Counted from the stretch's first letter, positions 1 to 8,840 are shown. The stretch: 64,000 nucleotides of DNA from Maribellus sediminis (GCF_011799805.1 NZ_WXUB01000001.1:1488001-1552000); one strand, 5' to 3'. Program-made: numbers and translations. The notes: generated by a model not told the origin, from the letters alone.

Positions 1-2
1 AA

Positions 3-896
3 TTTTTCGAGGGAGTTGGAAATACAAAAATGGCTATGGCCATCACCTTATCCGCCAATGTCGTGAATATCGTGGTGAACTATGTGCTCATATTCGGAAA
101 ATTTGGTTTCCCTGAATTGGGACTTATTGGTGCAGGAATCGGAACTCTGGTTTCCAGAATCGTTATGCCGATCATGTTTATTGTTTTGATTAGCAGAAAG
201 GCCCGGTTTCTTGAATATTTTAAAATGGCGAATCGCGAAATTATCTCAGGGGAAAAAATTATTCAGCTTTTAAAAATTGGCGTTCCCATAGGTTTTCAAT
301 TGATTGTTGAAGTAACTGCTTTCGGGATCGGAGCTGTAATGATGGGATGGCTGGGCGAAACACCGCTCGCCGCACATCAGGTTGCACTGGGATTAGCTTC
401 ATTCACTTATATGATTTCATTGGGGGTTTCGCAGGCAAATACCATCAGGGTTAGCCATCAGATTGGCTTAAAAGATTACAGGGCGATGAAAACGGCCGCA
501 GTGGCTTCGACACACCTTGTACTGGCATTTATGTCGATAGCAGCGCTGGCATTTATCGGTGGAAAAAACGTTTTACCCTATTTGTTTACCACCGATGTTG
601 AAGTGGTTCGTATTTCGGCAGGATTGCTAATTATTGCTGCCGTTTTTCAGATTTTCGATGGCTTGCAGGTTGTGATGCTAAGCACGCTGCGTGGAATGTC
701 GGATGTTACGGCCCCAATGTTTATTGCTTTTATTGCCTACCTGCTTATCGGAATTCCTACCAGTTATGGTTTTGCATTCTTACTCAATATAGGGCCCCAG
801 GGAATCTGGTTTGGTTACCTGGTTGGATTGGGAACTGCAGGCATTCTGTTTTACTTCAGGTTTAAAAAGAATCTTCGGAAATTGAGCGTTGGATAA
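3..896 (+). CDS. MATE family multidrug/Na+ efflux transporter (5' truncated by window edge)
   Basis: The reading frame is already open at base 3 (FFEGVGNTKM...), so the ATG at 30 is internal and the true start lies before the window; 297 residues are visible. The protein is an inner-membrane polytopic exporter of the MatE family, which uses Na+ or H+ gradients to expel cationic compounds. Visible support: about eight hydrophobic segments, the FFEGVGNTK-type loop followed by an asparagine-rich helix typical of the end of the first MatE half, and a second half with LAAHQVALGLASF, which resembles the conserved aligned region of the second repeat. The substrate cannot be deduced. It is followed by a hairpin whose U-run is on the opposite strand. 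Confidence 0.85.
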   Translation, partial: FFEGVGNTKMAMAITLSANVVNIVVNYVLIFGKFGFPELGLIGAGIGTLVSRIVMPIMFIVLISRKARFLEYFKMANREIISGEKIIQLLKIGVPIGFQLIVEVTAFGIGAVMMGWLGETPLAAHQVALGLASFTYMISLGVSQANTIRVSHQIGLKDYRAMKTAAVASTHLVLAFMSIAALAFIGGKNVLPYLFTTDVEVVRISAGLLIIAAVFQIFDGLQVVMLSTLRGMSDVTAPMFIAFIAYLLIGIPTSYGFAFLLNIGPQGIWFGYLVGLGTAGILFYFRFKKNLRKLSVG

Positions 897-902
897 AAAA
901 AA

Positions 903-941
903 ACGGGTTACCCTTTTGTGGCTGATAACCCGATTGTTCAT
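903..941 (-). terminator. intrinsic terminator, minus strand
   Basis: On the minus strand, CGGGTTA pairs with TAACCCG around a ~15-nt loop and is followed directly by nine Ts. On the plus strand the hairpin is followed by ATTGTTCAT, with no U-run, so it is directional. Confidence 0.65.
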
Positions 942-1027
942 AGTCTAGTTTAGTTAGATCAGAAAACTTATTGGTCTAATAGAGAAAAGGTAGTTTTAAT
1001 AAGTTTCGTAATCTTGTTCATTAAGGC
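905..1027 (-). ncRNA. candidate small RNA / orphan leader on the minus strand
   Basis: A strong intrinsic terminator faces the minus strand at 905-941 although no minus-strand gene ends here; the nearest upstream minus gene (the sugar symporter) ends at 2431 and has its own terminator. A TATCTTAG element (1039-1032), one mismatch from the TAnnTTTG -7 consensus, could start a ~120-nt transcript. It would contain a 17-codon mini-ORF (968-1021, MNKITKLIKTTFSLLDQ) and the stretch AUCUAACUAAAC, which is perfectly complementary to GUUUAGUUAGAU in three of the four array RNAs at 21.5-22.4 kb. Orientation is supported by the terminator; RNA identity and function are inference. Confidence 0.4.
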
Positions 1028-1321
1028 AGGGCTAAGATAGTATAAAAATGGTTTAATCATTAATCATTTTTAAAAATTAATTAATATTTGTTAAAAAACT
1101 AATGGTGGTAGTTTGTAAGGTATTGATATTCAGTAATGGTGAAAATAACAATATGTTTTAGAAAACGTTTGCGGTTTTTCGAACATTGTCGGAATATATT
1201 TAAATCTGTTAGTTTTATGCTAAGTTGACAAAAGTCATGTAATTCATCAGGTAAATTGACGTATGGGAAATGCTTTGAGATTTTATTTAAATATTAAAAT
1301 AACTTACAGAAAATATTAAAA

Positions 1322-2362
1322 ATGAAACAGGTTGTTCTAACAGGAATTAAAAAAATGGAGATGGTAGAGGTTGCAGCTCCAATAATCACTTCTGCTGATG
1401 AGGTAAAAATAAAATTAAAAGTTATTGGTGTATGCGGATCCGATATTCACTATTACTCGGAAGGAAGGATCGGAAGTCAGGTGGTAGAATTTCCTTTTCC
1501 TGTTGGGCATGAATGTTCAGGTGTGATTGTCGAAAAAGGGGAGAACGTTGATCATGTAAATATTGGTGATTTGGTTGTCGTCGATCCTTCAGTTTATTGC
1601 GGAGTATGCGACCAGTGTCTGGCAGGCAGACCACATACCTGTCGAAGTAATAAATTTTTAGGCTGCCCCGGTCAACTGGATGGCTGTTTGGGCGAATACA
1701 TCGTACTGCCAGGATTTACCTGCTTCCCGGTTACCGGAACTTTGAACCCTGTTCAGGCGGCACTTATCGAGCCACTCAGCATTGGCTTGTATGCTGTAAA
1801 ACTTGCAGCTTTGGCCAATAACAAACAAAGTGTAGCTATTTTCGGTGCCGGGCCAATTGGTTTAAGTATTCTGCTAAAATTGAAAGCTGATGGTGTTAAG
1901 AACATCGGCATGGTTGAACCCTTGGCTTATCGCCTTGAAAAAGCCCTGGAAATAGGAGCAGAGTATGGCATACAACCAAATATCGAAGATGTGGAAGCAA
2001 AGGTTAGCGCGATGAACGAATTATTACTTGATGTAGTGTTTGAAGCCAGTGGCGAACAAGATGCAGTTGACAATGCTTTAAAAGTTTTAAAGCCGGGAGG
2101 CAAATTGATTTTGGTTGGGATTCCACCCGATGCCCTGTATACTTTCAATATGGACCTCATGCGCCGAAATGAAATTACCGTTGTTAATGTACGTCGCCAA
2201 AATGATTGTGTTGAAGAAGCCATTGAACTTGTTCAGTCCGGAAAGGTAAATGCCGAACTAATGGTGACGCATCAATTCAAGCTTGAAGAAACCGATAAGG
2301 CATTCGATATTGTGGAAGGTTATAAAGACGGTGCGATTAAGGCAATGATCACTTTTGATTGA
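1322..2362 (+). CDS. zinc-dependent medium-chain polyol dehydrogenase (sorbitol/xylitol/idonate type)
   Basis: 346 aa, full length for the zinc alcohol dehydrogenase family; it oxidises a secondary hydroxyl of a sugar alcohol or acid with NAD(P)+. The N-terminal GroES-like half carries the catalytic zinc ligands C38 (GVCGSD) and H63-E64 (GHECSG) and the four structural zinc cysteines C93, C96, C99 and C107. The Rossmann half starts near residue 170 with GAGPIG. It lies convergent to a xylose isomerase/xylulokinase operon, so xylitol (giving xylulose) or a related polyol is a reasonable substrate; the sequence alone cannot separate this from L-idonate, galactitol or sorbitol activity. It is monocistronic and does not carry the TGTTCTG repeat seen at the xyl promoters. 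Confidence 0.85.
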   Translation: MKQVVLTGIKKMEMVEVAAPIITSADEVKIKLKVIGVCGSDIHYYSEGRIGSQVVEFPFPVGHECSGVIVEKGENVDHVNIGDLVVVDPSVYCGVCDQCLAGRPHTCRSNKFLGCPGQLDGCLGEYIVLPGFTCFPVTGTLNPVQAALIEPLSIGLYAVKLAALANNKQSVAIFGAGPIGLSILLKLKADGVKNIGMVEPLAYRLEKALEIGAEYGIQPNIEDVEAKVSAMNELLLDVVFEASGEQDAVDNALKVLKPGGKLILVGIPPDALYTFNMDLMRRNEITVVNVRRQNDCVEEAIELVQSGKVNAELMVTHQFKLEETDKAFDIVEGYKDGAIKAMITFD

Positions 2363-2372
2363 TACCAAAAAA

Positions 2373-2403
2373 GAATCGTCATTCTTTGCAGGAATGACGA
2401 TTC
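2373..2403 (-). terminator. terminator between convergent genes (xyl operon end)
   Basis: Perfect 12-bp stem GAATCGTCATTC / GAATGACGATTC with a 7-nt loop. The U-run (TTTTTTGG) follows on the minus strand, so it primarily ends the xylose operon; the plus-strand dehydrogenase may use the stem too. Confidence 0.7.
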
Positions 2404-2430
2404 GAATAGTATACAGTGTTTAATTTGGAT

Positions 2431-3810
2431 TTACTTTTTCCAAAGCAGTTCCATTTCTTCCAGCGTTTTATTTTTGGTTTCAGGAACCATTTTCCACACA
2501 AAAATGAACGAGAGGATGCTCATTATTCCATAAAAGAAATAAGTGCCGCCACTGCTGAATTCCATCATTGCAGGGTAAGTCGACGAAATGAAGTAGTTGG
2601 CTGCCCACTGTGCCGCCACAGCAACTGCCACTGCTTTTCCACGGATCTTATTCGGGAATAATTCTGAAATAAGTACCCAGCAAATCGGGCCCCACGACAT
2701 CATAAACGAAGCCGTGTAAACAATGATGAACACCAAAGTTCCGATGCCGATAACTTTCATAAAGGCAAGCGAACCAATTGCGAACATGCCGATTGCCATA
2801 CCAACAGAACCTACCATTAACAGTGGTTTACGTCCCCATTTATCAACGGTAAGAATAGCAACTACGGTAAAGATCACATTCACTAGTCCCATGATAATGG
2901 TTTGCATCATTGAAGCATCTTTTTCGGCGCCCATACTTTCAAAAATACGGGGGGCGTAATAAAGTGCTACGTTTATCCCTACAAACTGCTGAAAAACCGA
3001 GAGCAGGATTCCTATGATGATCACTACTTTTCCGTAAGAGAATAACTTGGCCGACGATTTAACAACAGAACCTTTGATTTCCTGCATGATCTCAGCGGCA
3101 CGTACAGCACCGTTTATTTTGGTAAGGATTTGCAAAGCTTTTTCGTTCTGGTTTTTTATCGCCAGATAGCGCGGTGTTTCAGGAACGAAAAACAACAAAA
3201 TACCAAAAAGTCCTGCCGGAATAGCTTCTGAAGTGAACATGCGTCTCCATCCAACTGTGTTGATCCAGTCTAATGTTTGACCGTTGGCAATACCCCAGTT
3301 CACAAAATAAACTACCAGCATACCAAAAATAATGGCAAACTGGTTCAGCGAAACCAGTCGACCGCGAATATCTGCCGGCGCAATTTCACCAATGTACATC
3401 GGACTTACAGCTGAAGCCAGTCCAACTCCAATTCCACCGATTATACGGTAAAAGTTGAACATGTACAGCAATCCCATTGTTGGCACTCCTTTTTCGAAAA
3501 ATAGAAACTCGGGATTGCCCGATCCGAGTGCAGATACAAAAAACAGTACAGCTGCAAGAAACAGGGTATTCTTTCTACCCAGTTTCGAAGCCAGTAGTCC
3601 GGAAATGCTTCCACCTAGAATACAGCCGATAAGCGCACTCGAAATGGTTGCTCCGTGTGCCAGCGAACTCAATCCAAGACTAGTTATCAAAAAGGCTTGT
3701 ATCGACTTGTCGGCACCGGAGATCACAGCCGTGTCGTAACCAAACAAAAGGCCACCAAGGGTGGCTACTAATGTTATGGTTGCAATATAGAAGGTGTTTC
3801 TTTCCTTCAT
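2431..3810 (-). CDS. xylE: D-xylose:H+ symporter-like sugar porter (MFS)
   Basis: 459 aa with 12 predicted membrane segments, of the MFS sugar porter family that imports sugar with H+ across the inner membrane. Family marks are visible: GRK after TM2, RGRLVS at the end of TM4, PETPRYL before the central loop, QQFVGIN in TM7, DKWGRKPLL after TM8, and the C-terminal PETKNKTLEEME. It is the last gene of the operon; its ATG lies 1 nt beyond the xylose isomerase stop, implying coupled translation. Xylose is assigned from this context, and the family also contains arabinose, glucose and galactose carriers. No Sus-type outer-membrane partner is next to it. Confidence 0.88.
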   Translation of the reverse strand: MKERNTFYIATITLVATLGGLLFGYDTAVISGADKSIQAFLITSLGLSSLAHGATISSALIGCILGGSISGLLASKLGRKNTLFLAAVLFFVSALGSGNPEFLFFEKGVPTMGLLYMFNFYRIIGGIGVGLASAVSPMYIGEIAPADIRGRLVSLNQFAIIFGMLVVYFVNWGIANGQTLDWINTVGWRRMFTSEAIPAGLFGILLFFVPETPRYLAIKNQNEKALQILTKINGAVRAAEIMQEIKGSVVKSSAKLFSYGKVVIIIGILLSVFQQFVGINVALYYAPRIFESMGAEKDASMMQTIIMGLVNVIFTVVAILTVDKWGRKPLLMVGSVGMAIGMFAIGSLAFMKVIGIGTLVFIIVYTASFMMSWGPICWVLISELFPNKIRGKAVAVAVAAQWAANYFISSTYPAMMEFSSGGTYFFYGIMSILSFIFVWKMVPETKNKTLEEMELLWKK

Positions 3811-3811
3811 T

Positions 3812-5137
3812 TTAGATGTACCAGTTGATCAGTTGCTCAATCAATTCCTGTTTGCCACTGATCTGTGCCGGCTCACCAACTTCGGCTGCTACTTTAGTAA
3901 GGTCTTCAAGACTCAGTTTACCCGATTCAAATTCCAAACCTTTACCTGAATCGAACGAAGCATAACGGTTTTTACGCATCGACAGGTATTGCGAATCACT
4001 CAGGATTTTATCAGCAATTACCAGTGCACGGGCAAATACGTCCATACCACCAATATGAGCAATAAAGATATCTTCAAGGTCGGTAGAGTTACGGCGTGTT
4101 TTGGCGTCGAAATTGATACCACCGTGATTGAAACCACCAGCCTGAAGAACTTCGAGCATCGCTTCGGTAATTTCGTAAATATTAGTTGGGAATTCGTCTG
4201 TATCCCAGCCGTTTTGGTAGTCACCTTTGTTAGCGTCAATCGATCCCAGCATACCTGCATCGGCCGACATTCTAAGGTCGTGAGCAAAAGTATGACCGGC
4301 CAAAGTAGCGTGGTTCACCTCAATATTCAGTTTGAAATCCTTGTCAAGACCATGTGCTTTCAGGAAGCCGATAACGGTTTGTGCATCGAAATCATACTGG
4401 TGTTTAGTTGGCTCCATCGGTTTCGGTTCAATAAAGAAAGTTCCGTTAAAACCTGCTTTTCTACCATAATCGCGGGCAACAGTAAGGAATTGTCCAAGGT
4501 GAGCCAGTTCGCGTTTTGTATCGGTGTTGTGCAGGCTCATGTAACCTTCACGTCCTCCCCAGAATACATAGCCGGTTCCACCCAGTTCGATGGTGGCATC
4601 GATGGCATTTTTAACCTGAACAGCAGCATTTGCCAGTACATTGAAATCAGGATTGGTTGACGCTCCGTTCATGTAACGTGGATCAGAAAAAACGTTGGCT
4701 GTTCCCCAAAGCAGTTTTACGCCTGAAGCAGCTTGTTTTTCTTTGGCGTAATCAATAATTTTTGCCAGTTTCTTTTCAATTTCGAAAACAGAACCACCAC
4801 CAACAACGTCAGTATCGTGGAAACAGTAATACGGAATGTTCATTTTTGTAATGAACTCGAAGGCTGCATCCATTTTTTCCTTTGCAGCATCAATTGCATC
4901 AGCAGCACCTACCCATGGGAAAATCTGTGTTCCGGGTCCAAACGGATCTTCTCCGGTTCCACAGAAGGTATGCCAGTAAGCCACTGCAAAACGCAGGTGG
5001 TCTTTCATTGTTTTTCCTGCAACTACTTTGTTCTCGTCGTACCATTTAAATGCCAATGGATTTTTTGAATCAGGGCCTTCGTATTTAATTTGGTCGATGC
5101 CCTTAAAGTACTCTTTGTTTCCTTTTAATACTTCCAT
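3812..5137 (-). CDS. xylA: xylose isomerase
   Basis: 441 aa, the usual length of long-type (class II) xylose isomerases. It interconverts D-xylose and D-xylulose in the cytoplasm and needs two divalent metals. The TIM-barrel motifs are intact: the catalytic histidine in YCFHDTD (H107, D110), WGGREGY (193-199), the metal-binding glutamate and lysine in IEPKP (E237, K239), and downstream [10 protein letters not shown] and DANKGD. It sits between xylulokinase (81 bp upstream) and the symporter (1 bp downstream), so sugar entry, isomerisation and phosphorylation are made from one transcript. Confidence 0.97.
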   Translation of the reverse strand: MEVLKGNKEYFKGIDQIKYEGPDSKNPLAFKWYDENKVVAGKTMKDHLRFAVAYWHTFCGTGEDPFGPGTQIFPWVGAADAIDAAKEKMDAAFEFITKMNIPYYCFHDTDVVGGGSVFEIEKKLAKIIDYAKEKQAASGVKLLWGTANVFSDPRYMNGASTNPDFNVLANAAVQVKNAIDATIELGGTGYVFWGGREGYMSLHNTDTKRELAHLGQFLTVARDYGRKAGFNGTFFIEPKPMEPTKHQYDFDAQTVIGFLKAHGLDKDFKLNIEVNHATLAGHTFAHDLRMSADAGMLGSIDANKGDYQNGWDTDEFPTNIYEITEAMLEVLQAGGFNHGGINFDAKTRRNSTDLEDIFIAHIGGMDVFARALVIADKILSDSQYLSMRKNRYASFDSGKGLEFESGKLSLEDLTKVAAEVGEPAQISGKQELIEQLINWYI

Positions 5138-5186
5138 GATTGTTTATTTTAGTGAATTAATATTGTTGTTTGATTCTTGATGTTCA

Positions 5187-5220
5187 AAGCTCGTGGCTCG
5201 CGGCTCATAGCTCTTTGCTC
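5187..5220. repeat. short degenerate GCTC repeat between xylB and xylA
   Basis: Four or five imperfect copies of GCTCRTGGCTC-like units lie in tandem in the 81-bp gap, just downstream of the xylulokinase stop. The stretch is more GC-rich than its AT-rich surroundings. No function can be read from it; it may be a slipped-strand repeat or a processing structure. Confidence 0.4.
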
Positions 5221-6703
5221 ATTTTATAGCCTTTTCAAGCTGTATTTTCCAGTTTTCGTAAGCATCAGTATATTCAGCTGATTTAGAAGAATCAGGTTCA
5301 ATAACTTCCAGCTTTTTCAGGTTGGTAAAGGCTTCTTCAAACGATTTGTAATACCCCGAACCAACTCCGGCACCACGAGCAGCACCAACCGATCCGTCGG
5401 TATTATACAATTCAATCGTGGCACCTGAAATACCAGCCAGTGTGTTGCGGAAAATCGGGCTGAGGAACATGTTTGCTTTTCCGGCACGGATCACCGATGC
5501 ATTGATTCCGATGTTTGCCATTATGTCCATACCGTATTTGAACGAGAAAACGATTCCTTCCTGGGCTGCACGCAATAAATGTCCTTTCTTGTGAATATTG
5601 AAGTTTACTCCCGAGATTTGCGAACCTATATTTTTGTTGTTCAGAACACGTTCAGCTCCGTTACCAAAAGGCAGAATAGATACACCGGCTGAGCCGATGG
5701 GAGCACCTGCCGCCAGCTCATTCATTTCTTCGTACGAAACCGATTCGCCAATCATGCGTTTCAACCAGGCATTCAGAATTCCGGTTCCATTTATGCACAG
5801 CAGCACACCAAGTCTTGGATCAACATCCGAATGATTCACATGCGCGAAGGTATTTACCCGTGATTGCGGATCGTATTTTACCTCGTCGCTAACACCATAA
5901 ACAACACCCGAAGTTCCTGCAGTGGTAGCAATCTCTCCCGGATTAAGCACGTTCAGCGATAAAGCATTGTTGGGCTGGTCGCCGGCACGGTAGCTTACTT
6001 TTGTTTTGGTTGAAAGCCCCAATTCCATGGCAGCTGATTCTGACAGTTGACCGGAATTGACAAAAGTCGGAACAATTTCGGGAATGATTTCGGATGAAAA
6101 ACCATAGTTGTCGAATAAAAGATCGGCCAAACGGTTTTCCTTGAAATTCCACATAATGCCCTCTGATAATCCGCTAACTGTTGTTTGTGCTGCTCCTGTT
6201 AGTTTCATGGCAATGTAATCGCCCGGAAGCATAATTTTATGAACCCTTGCAAATAATTCAGGCTCGTTGTCTTTTACCCACTTTAGTTTCGAGGCAGTAA
6301 AATTACCCGGCGAATTCAGCAGGTTGGTTAAACAACGTTGTCCTCCGATTTCTTCAAATGCGCGGTCGCCAATTGCCGCTGCACGGCTGTCGCACCAGAT
6401 AATGGATGGACGGATAACCTCCTGGTTTTTATCCACCATAACCAAACCATGCATTTGGTAAGATATTCCGATGGCTTCAATACTTTCGCGGTCGACTTTC
6501 GAAGCGTTCAGAACATCGGCAAGTGCCAGTTTCAAATTTTCCCACCACAACTCAGGTGCCTGTTCGGCCCAACCTGCTTTGTGTGCGGTTATTTTCATTT
6601 CCTGTTTTGGGTAGAAGGAAGAGGCAACAACTGCGCCTGTTTCTCCCTGTATGAGTGAGACCTTTACAGAAGAGCTTCCAATGTCGAATCCTAATAAATG
6701 CAT
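5219..6703 (-). CDS. xylB: xylulokinase (FGGY family)
   Basis: 494 aa, normal for the family. It phosphorylates D-xylulose to xylulose 5-phosphate for the pentose phosphate pathway. The N-terminal phosphate-1 loop GFDIGSSSVKVSL, the WCDSRA motif near residue 105, AGDQPNNALSLN in the middle and the C-terminal FGGY-type GSVGAARGAG segment are all present. It is followed by xylA and preceded by the GntR regulator on the same strand, with a separate promoter in the 113-bp gap. FGGY kinases for other ketoses exist; the xylA partner makes xylulose the best substrate. Confidence 0.95.
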   Translation of the reverse strand: MHLLGFDIGSSSVKVSLIQGETGAVVASSFYPKQEMKITAHKAGWAEQAPELWWENLKLALADVLNASKVDRESIEAIGISYQMHGLVMVDKNQEVIRPSIIWCDSRAAAIGDRAFEEIGGQRCLTNLLNSPGNFTASKLKWVKDNEPELFARVHKIMLPGDYIAMKLTGAAQTTVSGLSEGIMWNFKENRLADLLFDNYGFSSEIIPEIVPTFVNSGQLSESAAMELGLSTKTKVSYRAGDQPNNALSLNVLNPGEIATTAGTSGVVYGVSDEVKYDPQSRVNTFAHVNHSDVDPRLGVLLCINGTGILNAWLKRMIGESVSYEEMNELAAGAPIGSAGVSILPFGNGAERVLNNKNIGSQISGVNFNIHKKGHLLRAAQEGIVFSFKYGMDIMANIGINASVIRAGKANMFLSPIFRNTLAGISGATIELYNTDGSVGAARGAGVGSGYYKSFEEAFTNLKKLEVIEPDSSKSAEYTDAYENWKIQLEKAIK

Positions 6704-6738
6704 GATTATTATCGGTTTAATTTTTATTATATTTCAAT

Positions 6739-6768
6739 CTGTTCTGTTCTGTTATGTTTGCAAAATTA
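6739..6768 (-). promoter_or_regulatory. xylB promoter with overlapping TGTTCTG-repeat operator
   Basis: On the minus strand a TTTG -33 box (6791-6788) and a TAATTTTG -7 box (6768-6761) are 19 bp apart, a good fit to Bacteroidota sigma-A promoters. The predicted start falls on a tandem repeat (plus strand TGTTCTGTTCTGTT, 6740-6753). The same repeat lies at the start of the regulator's own transcript (7828-7843), next to another TAATTTTG. A repressor site for the adjacent GntR protein is inferred. Confidence 0.65.
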
Positions 6769-6816
6769 CGTGCTATTTTGATTTCGTCAAATACATGAAT
6801 AATGTTTTATAGCATA

Positions 6817-7812
6817 TTATACGGAACTTCGGATCTTTAAGCGGGTAGGGACCTCGTATTTGATGGTGCCGCCCGAAGTAACAAACTCAGCGGCTTTTTG
6901 CCCCATCAGTTTAAAGTCTGTAGAAATAACGGTAATTCCGTTCTTGACATATTTTTTCATAGGCGTATCGTTGTACGAAATCACGCCAACTTCGCGACCC
7001 GGTTCAAATCCCTTTTCTTCGCATTGATCGAGAAAACCGGCAAGGGTGCGGTCGCTTACCAGCAGGTAGAGCGCATTTTTCTTTATCTGAAATTCCTTAT
7101 CGCTGTAAATTATGGAGTGCTTAACTTTCTTGTCGGTACAAAATTGTTCGAAATATTCAACAGCTTCTTTTGGGTGATAAGTAAAACTAGGATAATAAAA
7201 AATGAACTCCCCGTATTTCTTTAAAGTGTCAAAATTGTCGTTTAAACAGGTATAAACGGCCTGCCCAAAATCCTGGAAAATAACCGATGATTTTTCGGGG
7301 GCTCTTATACTCCAGTCGATAATGAGCAGTTGATCTTCCGGAATTTTGGAAATGATCTTCGAAACCTTTCTGTTGTCAAAATTCATGATAATGTACTTAC
7401 TGTATTTACCCAGACTTTCGTCGATGATCTTTTCGAAAATATCGATGTTGTAATGGTGAAAATGCAGATCGACACTGATATCTTTTGGCAGTTGATTGAT
7501 AAAAGAATGATACAACACCTCTTTATAGGCTTTAAACGTATCGAGAAAAAGGAAAACTTTGGTGATCTTTCGGGTAACAAAATAACCGCGATTGGGAACC
7601 GACTCCACAACTCCACGGCGTTTTAACTCAGCATAAGCTTTAAAAACGGTATCTCGCGATAGCTGTGTATCGTTCATGATCTGGTTGACCGAAGGCAGCA
7701 TTTCACCCTCTTTCAGTTGATTCTGACTTATGGCATCGATAATGACTTCAACCAGTTGCTGAAATTTCAATACGCTTGAATTATCATCGATAATCAGTTT
7801 CAATTCGCTCAT
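6817..7812 (-). CDS. xylR: GntR-family transcriptional regulator with sugar-binding-like domain (putative xylose repressor)
   Basis: The open frame extends to 7908, but MSELKLII at 7812 is the natural start (331 aa), as it places the N-terminus at the usual distance from the winged helix and leaves the promoter repeat untranslated. Residues ~10-75 form a GntR helix-turn-helix (LPSVNQIMNDTQLSRDTVFKAYAELKRRG). The rest resembles the LacI/periplasmic-binding effector domain used by Bacteroidota GntR regulators of pentose genes. It lies directly upstream of xylB on the same strand. Both its own promoter and that of xylB carry TGTTCTG repeats, pointing to autoregulation and control of the xyl operon. 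The effector (xylose or xylulose) is inferred. Confidence 0.88.
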   Translation of the reverse strand: MSELKLIIDDNSSVLKFQQLVEVIIDAISQNQLKEGEMLPSVNQIMNDTQLSRDTVFKAYAELKRRGVVESVPNRGYFVTRKITKVFLFLDTFKAYKEVLYHSFINQLPKDISVDLHFHHYNIDIFEKIIDESLGKYSKYIIMNFDNRKVSKIISKIPEDQLLIIDWSIRAPEKSSVIFQDFGQAVYTCLNDNFDTLKKYGEFIFYYPSFTYHPKEAVEYFEQFCTDKKVKHSIIYSDKEFQIKKNALYLLVSDRTLAGFLDQCEEKGFEPGREVGVISYNDTPMKKYVKNGITVISTDFKLMGQKAAEFVTSGGTIKYEVPTRLKIRSSV

Positions 7813-7827
7813 TTTAAGGCTCAGTTT

Positions 7828-7852
7828 TGTTCTGTTCTGTTCTACAAAATTA
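7828..7852 (-). promoter_or_regulatory. regulator promoter: TAATTTTG plus TGTTCTG-repeat operator
   Basis: The -7 element TAATTTTG (7852-7845, minus strand) abuts the repeat TGTTCTGTTCTGTTC (plus strand 7828-7842), just before the chosen ATG at 7812. No clear -33 TTTG is seen. It is the same arrangement as at the xylB promoter. Confidence 0.55.
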
Positions 7853-8078
7853 AGGCTATTTATGAATAACTGAAGTATTGCCATAATAAATAATCGAAGG
7901 TTTAACATTTATTAATCCTTGAAGGATAATATGCATTTGGCATCGGCGTTTTGAAATTAAAGGATAGGGTGATGTAATTTTTTCTTGTGGTTAAGTTTGG
8001 TCAGCAATTCTTTTGTACTTCACTTTTATCCTTTTTCTTTTTTTATTTCCTTTAGATTTTAGAATAAAACCAAAGTTT

Positions 8079-8651
8079 ATGATACGCGACCTCATTATCA
8101 GAAACCGCAGTTACCGACGCTTCGACTCTGCAGTTAAACTCACCGATGAACAAATAAGTAAATGGATTGATTTGGCACGAATGGCCGCAAGCGGACGGAA
8201 TATGCAGCCACTGAAATATGCCCTTGTTACTTCGCCTGAAACCTGTGAGAAGATCTTTCCTTTTTTGGGTTGGGCAGGATACTTAAGCAACTGGAAAGGT
8301 CCGGCGGAAGGAGAACGCCCCGTGGCTTTTGTAGTTGTTTTGAACGACCATCAAATTTCAGATAATCATTATTGCGACGATGGAATTGCCATGCAAAGCA
8401 TTTTGCTTGGTGCGGTTGAAGACGGTTTTGGAGGGTGCATTATCGGCTCTGTAAATAAAAGCAAAGTGGCTAAAATTCTTCAGTTGGATGAGACGTTGGA
8501 AATACTTTGGTTAATAGCACTTGGCAAGCCGGCTGAGAAAGTAGTACTCGAAACCGCCGAAAATGATATTAAATACTGGCGCGATGAGGAACAAGTACAT
8601 CATGTACCAAAACGCCCATTAGAAGAAGTAATCGTGAAACTAAAAAGTTAA
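8079..8651 (+). CDS. nitroreductase family FMN oxidoreductase
   Basis: The open frame starts at 8013, but the ATG at 8079 (MIRDLIIRNRSYRRF, 190 aa) matches the family start, where the first helix leads into the FMN phosphate-binding arginines RNRSYRRF. Members use FMN and NAD(P)H to reduce nitro, quinone or flavin substrates in the cytoplasm. Also visible are the AASGRNMQPLKY flavin-contact loop, the DDGIAMQSILLGAVEDGFGGC helix region (split here only for description) and ALGKPAEK near the C-terminus. This is a short, single-domain subtype; its physiological substrate is unknown. It is a single gene, convergent with proline dehydrogenase. Confidence 0.85.
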   Translation: MIRDLIIRNRSYRRFDSAVKLTDEQISKWIDLARMAASGRNMQPLKYALVTSPETCEKIFPFLGWAGYLSNWKGPAEGERPVAFVVVLNDHQISDNHYCDDGIAMQSILLGAVEDGFGGCIIGSVNKSKVAKILQLDETLEILWLIALGKPAEKVVLETAENDIKYWRDEEQVHHVPKRPLEEVIVKLKS

Positions 8652-8718
8652 AGCCATAAAACAATCATGATTCCAGGGAATCACCAACAGGAATGAAAGC
8701 CATACAATTTTATGCAGA

Positions 8719-8783
8719 CTCTCCCTCATTCCCTCTCTGCTCGCAGAGAGGGACGATTGTGTCGTAGGCACAATCAGGGTGAG
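8719..8783. repeat. compound inverted repeat (two nested hairpins) downstream of the nitroreductase
   Basis: A perfect 10-bp stem CCCTCTCTGC/GCAGAGAGGG with a 2-nt loop (8731-8752) is followed by GATTGTG/CACAATC (8755-8775). Outer arms CTCTCCCTCATT and AATCAGGGTGAG match at 10 of 12 positions. It looks like a small palindromic intergenic element (REP/MITE-like) rather than a terminator, since no U-run follows and a separate terminator lies at 8844. Confidence 0.6.
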
Positions 8784-8840
8784 TTAATAATAAATGATTC
8801 TACCCCTGATAACCAATTATTGCACTACGAGACTTTCAGA

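Noticed and set aside
3989-4660. 223-codon plus-strand ORF within xylA
   Set aside because: Antisense shadow of an intact, fully recognisable xylose isomerase; the translation has no family-like or membrane pattern.
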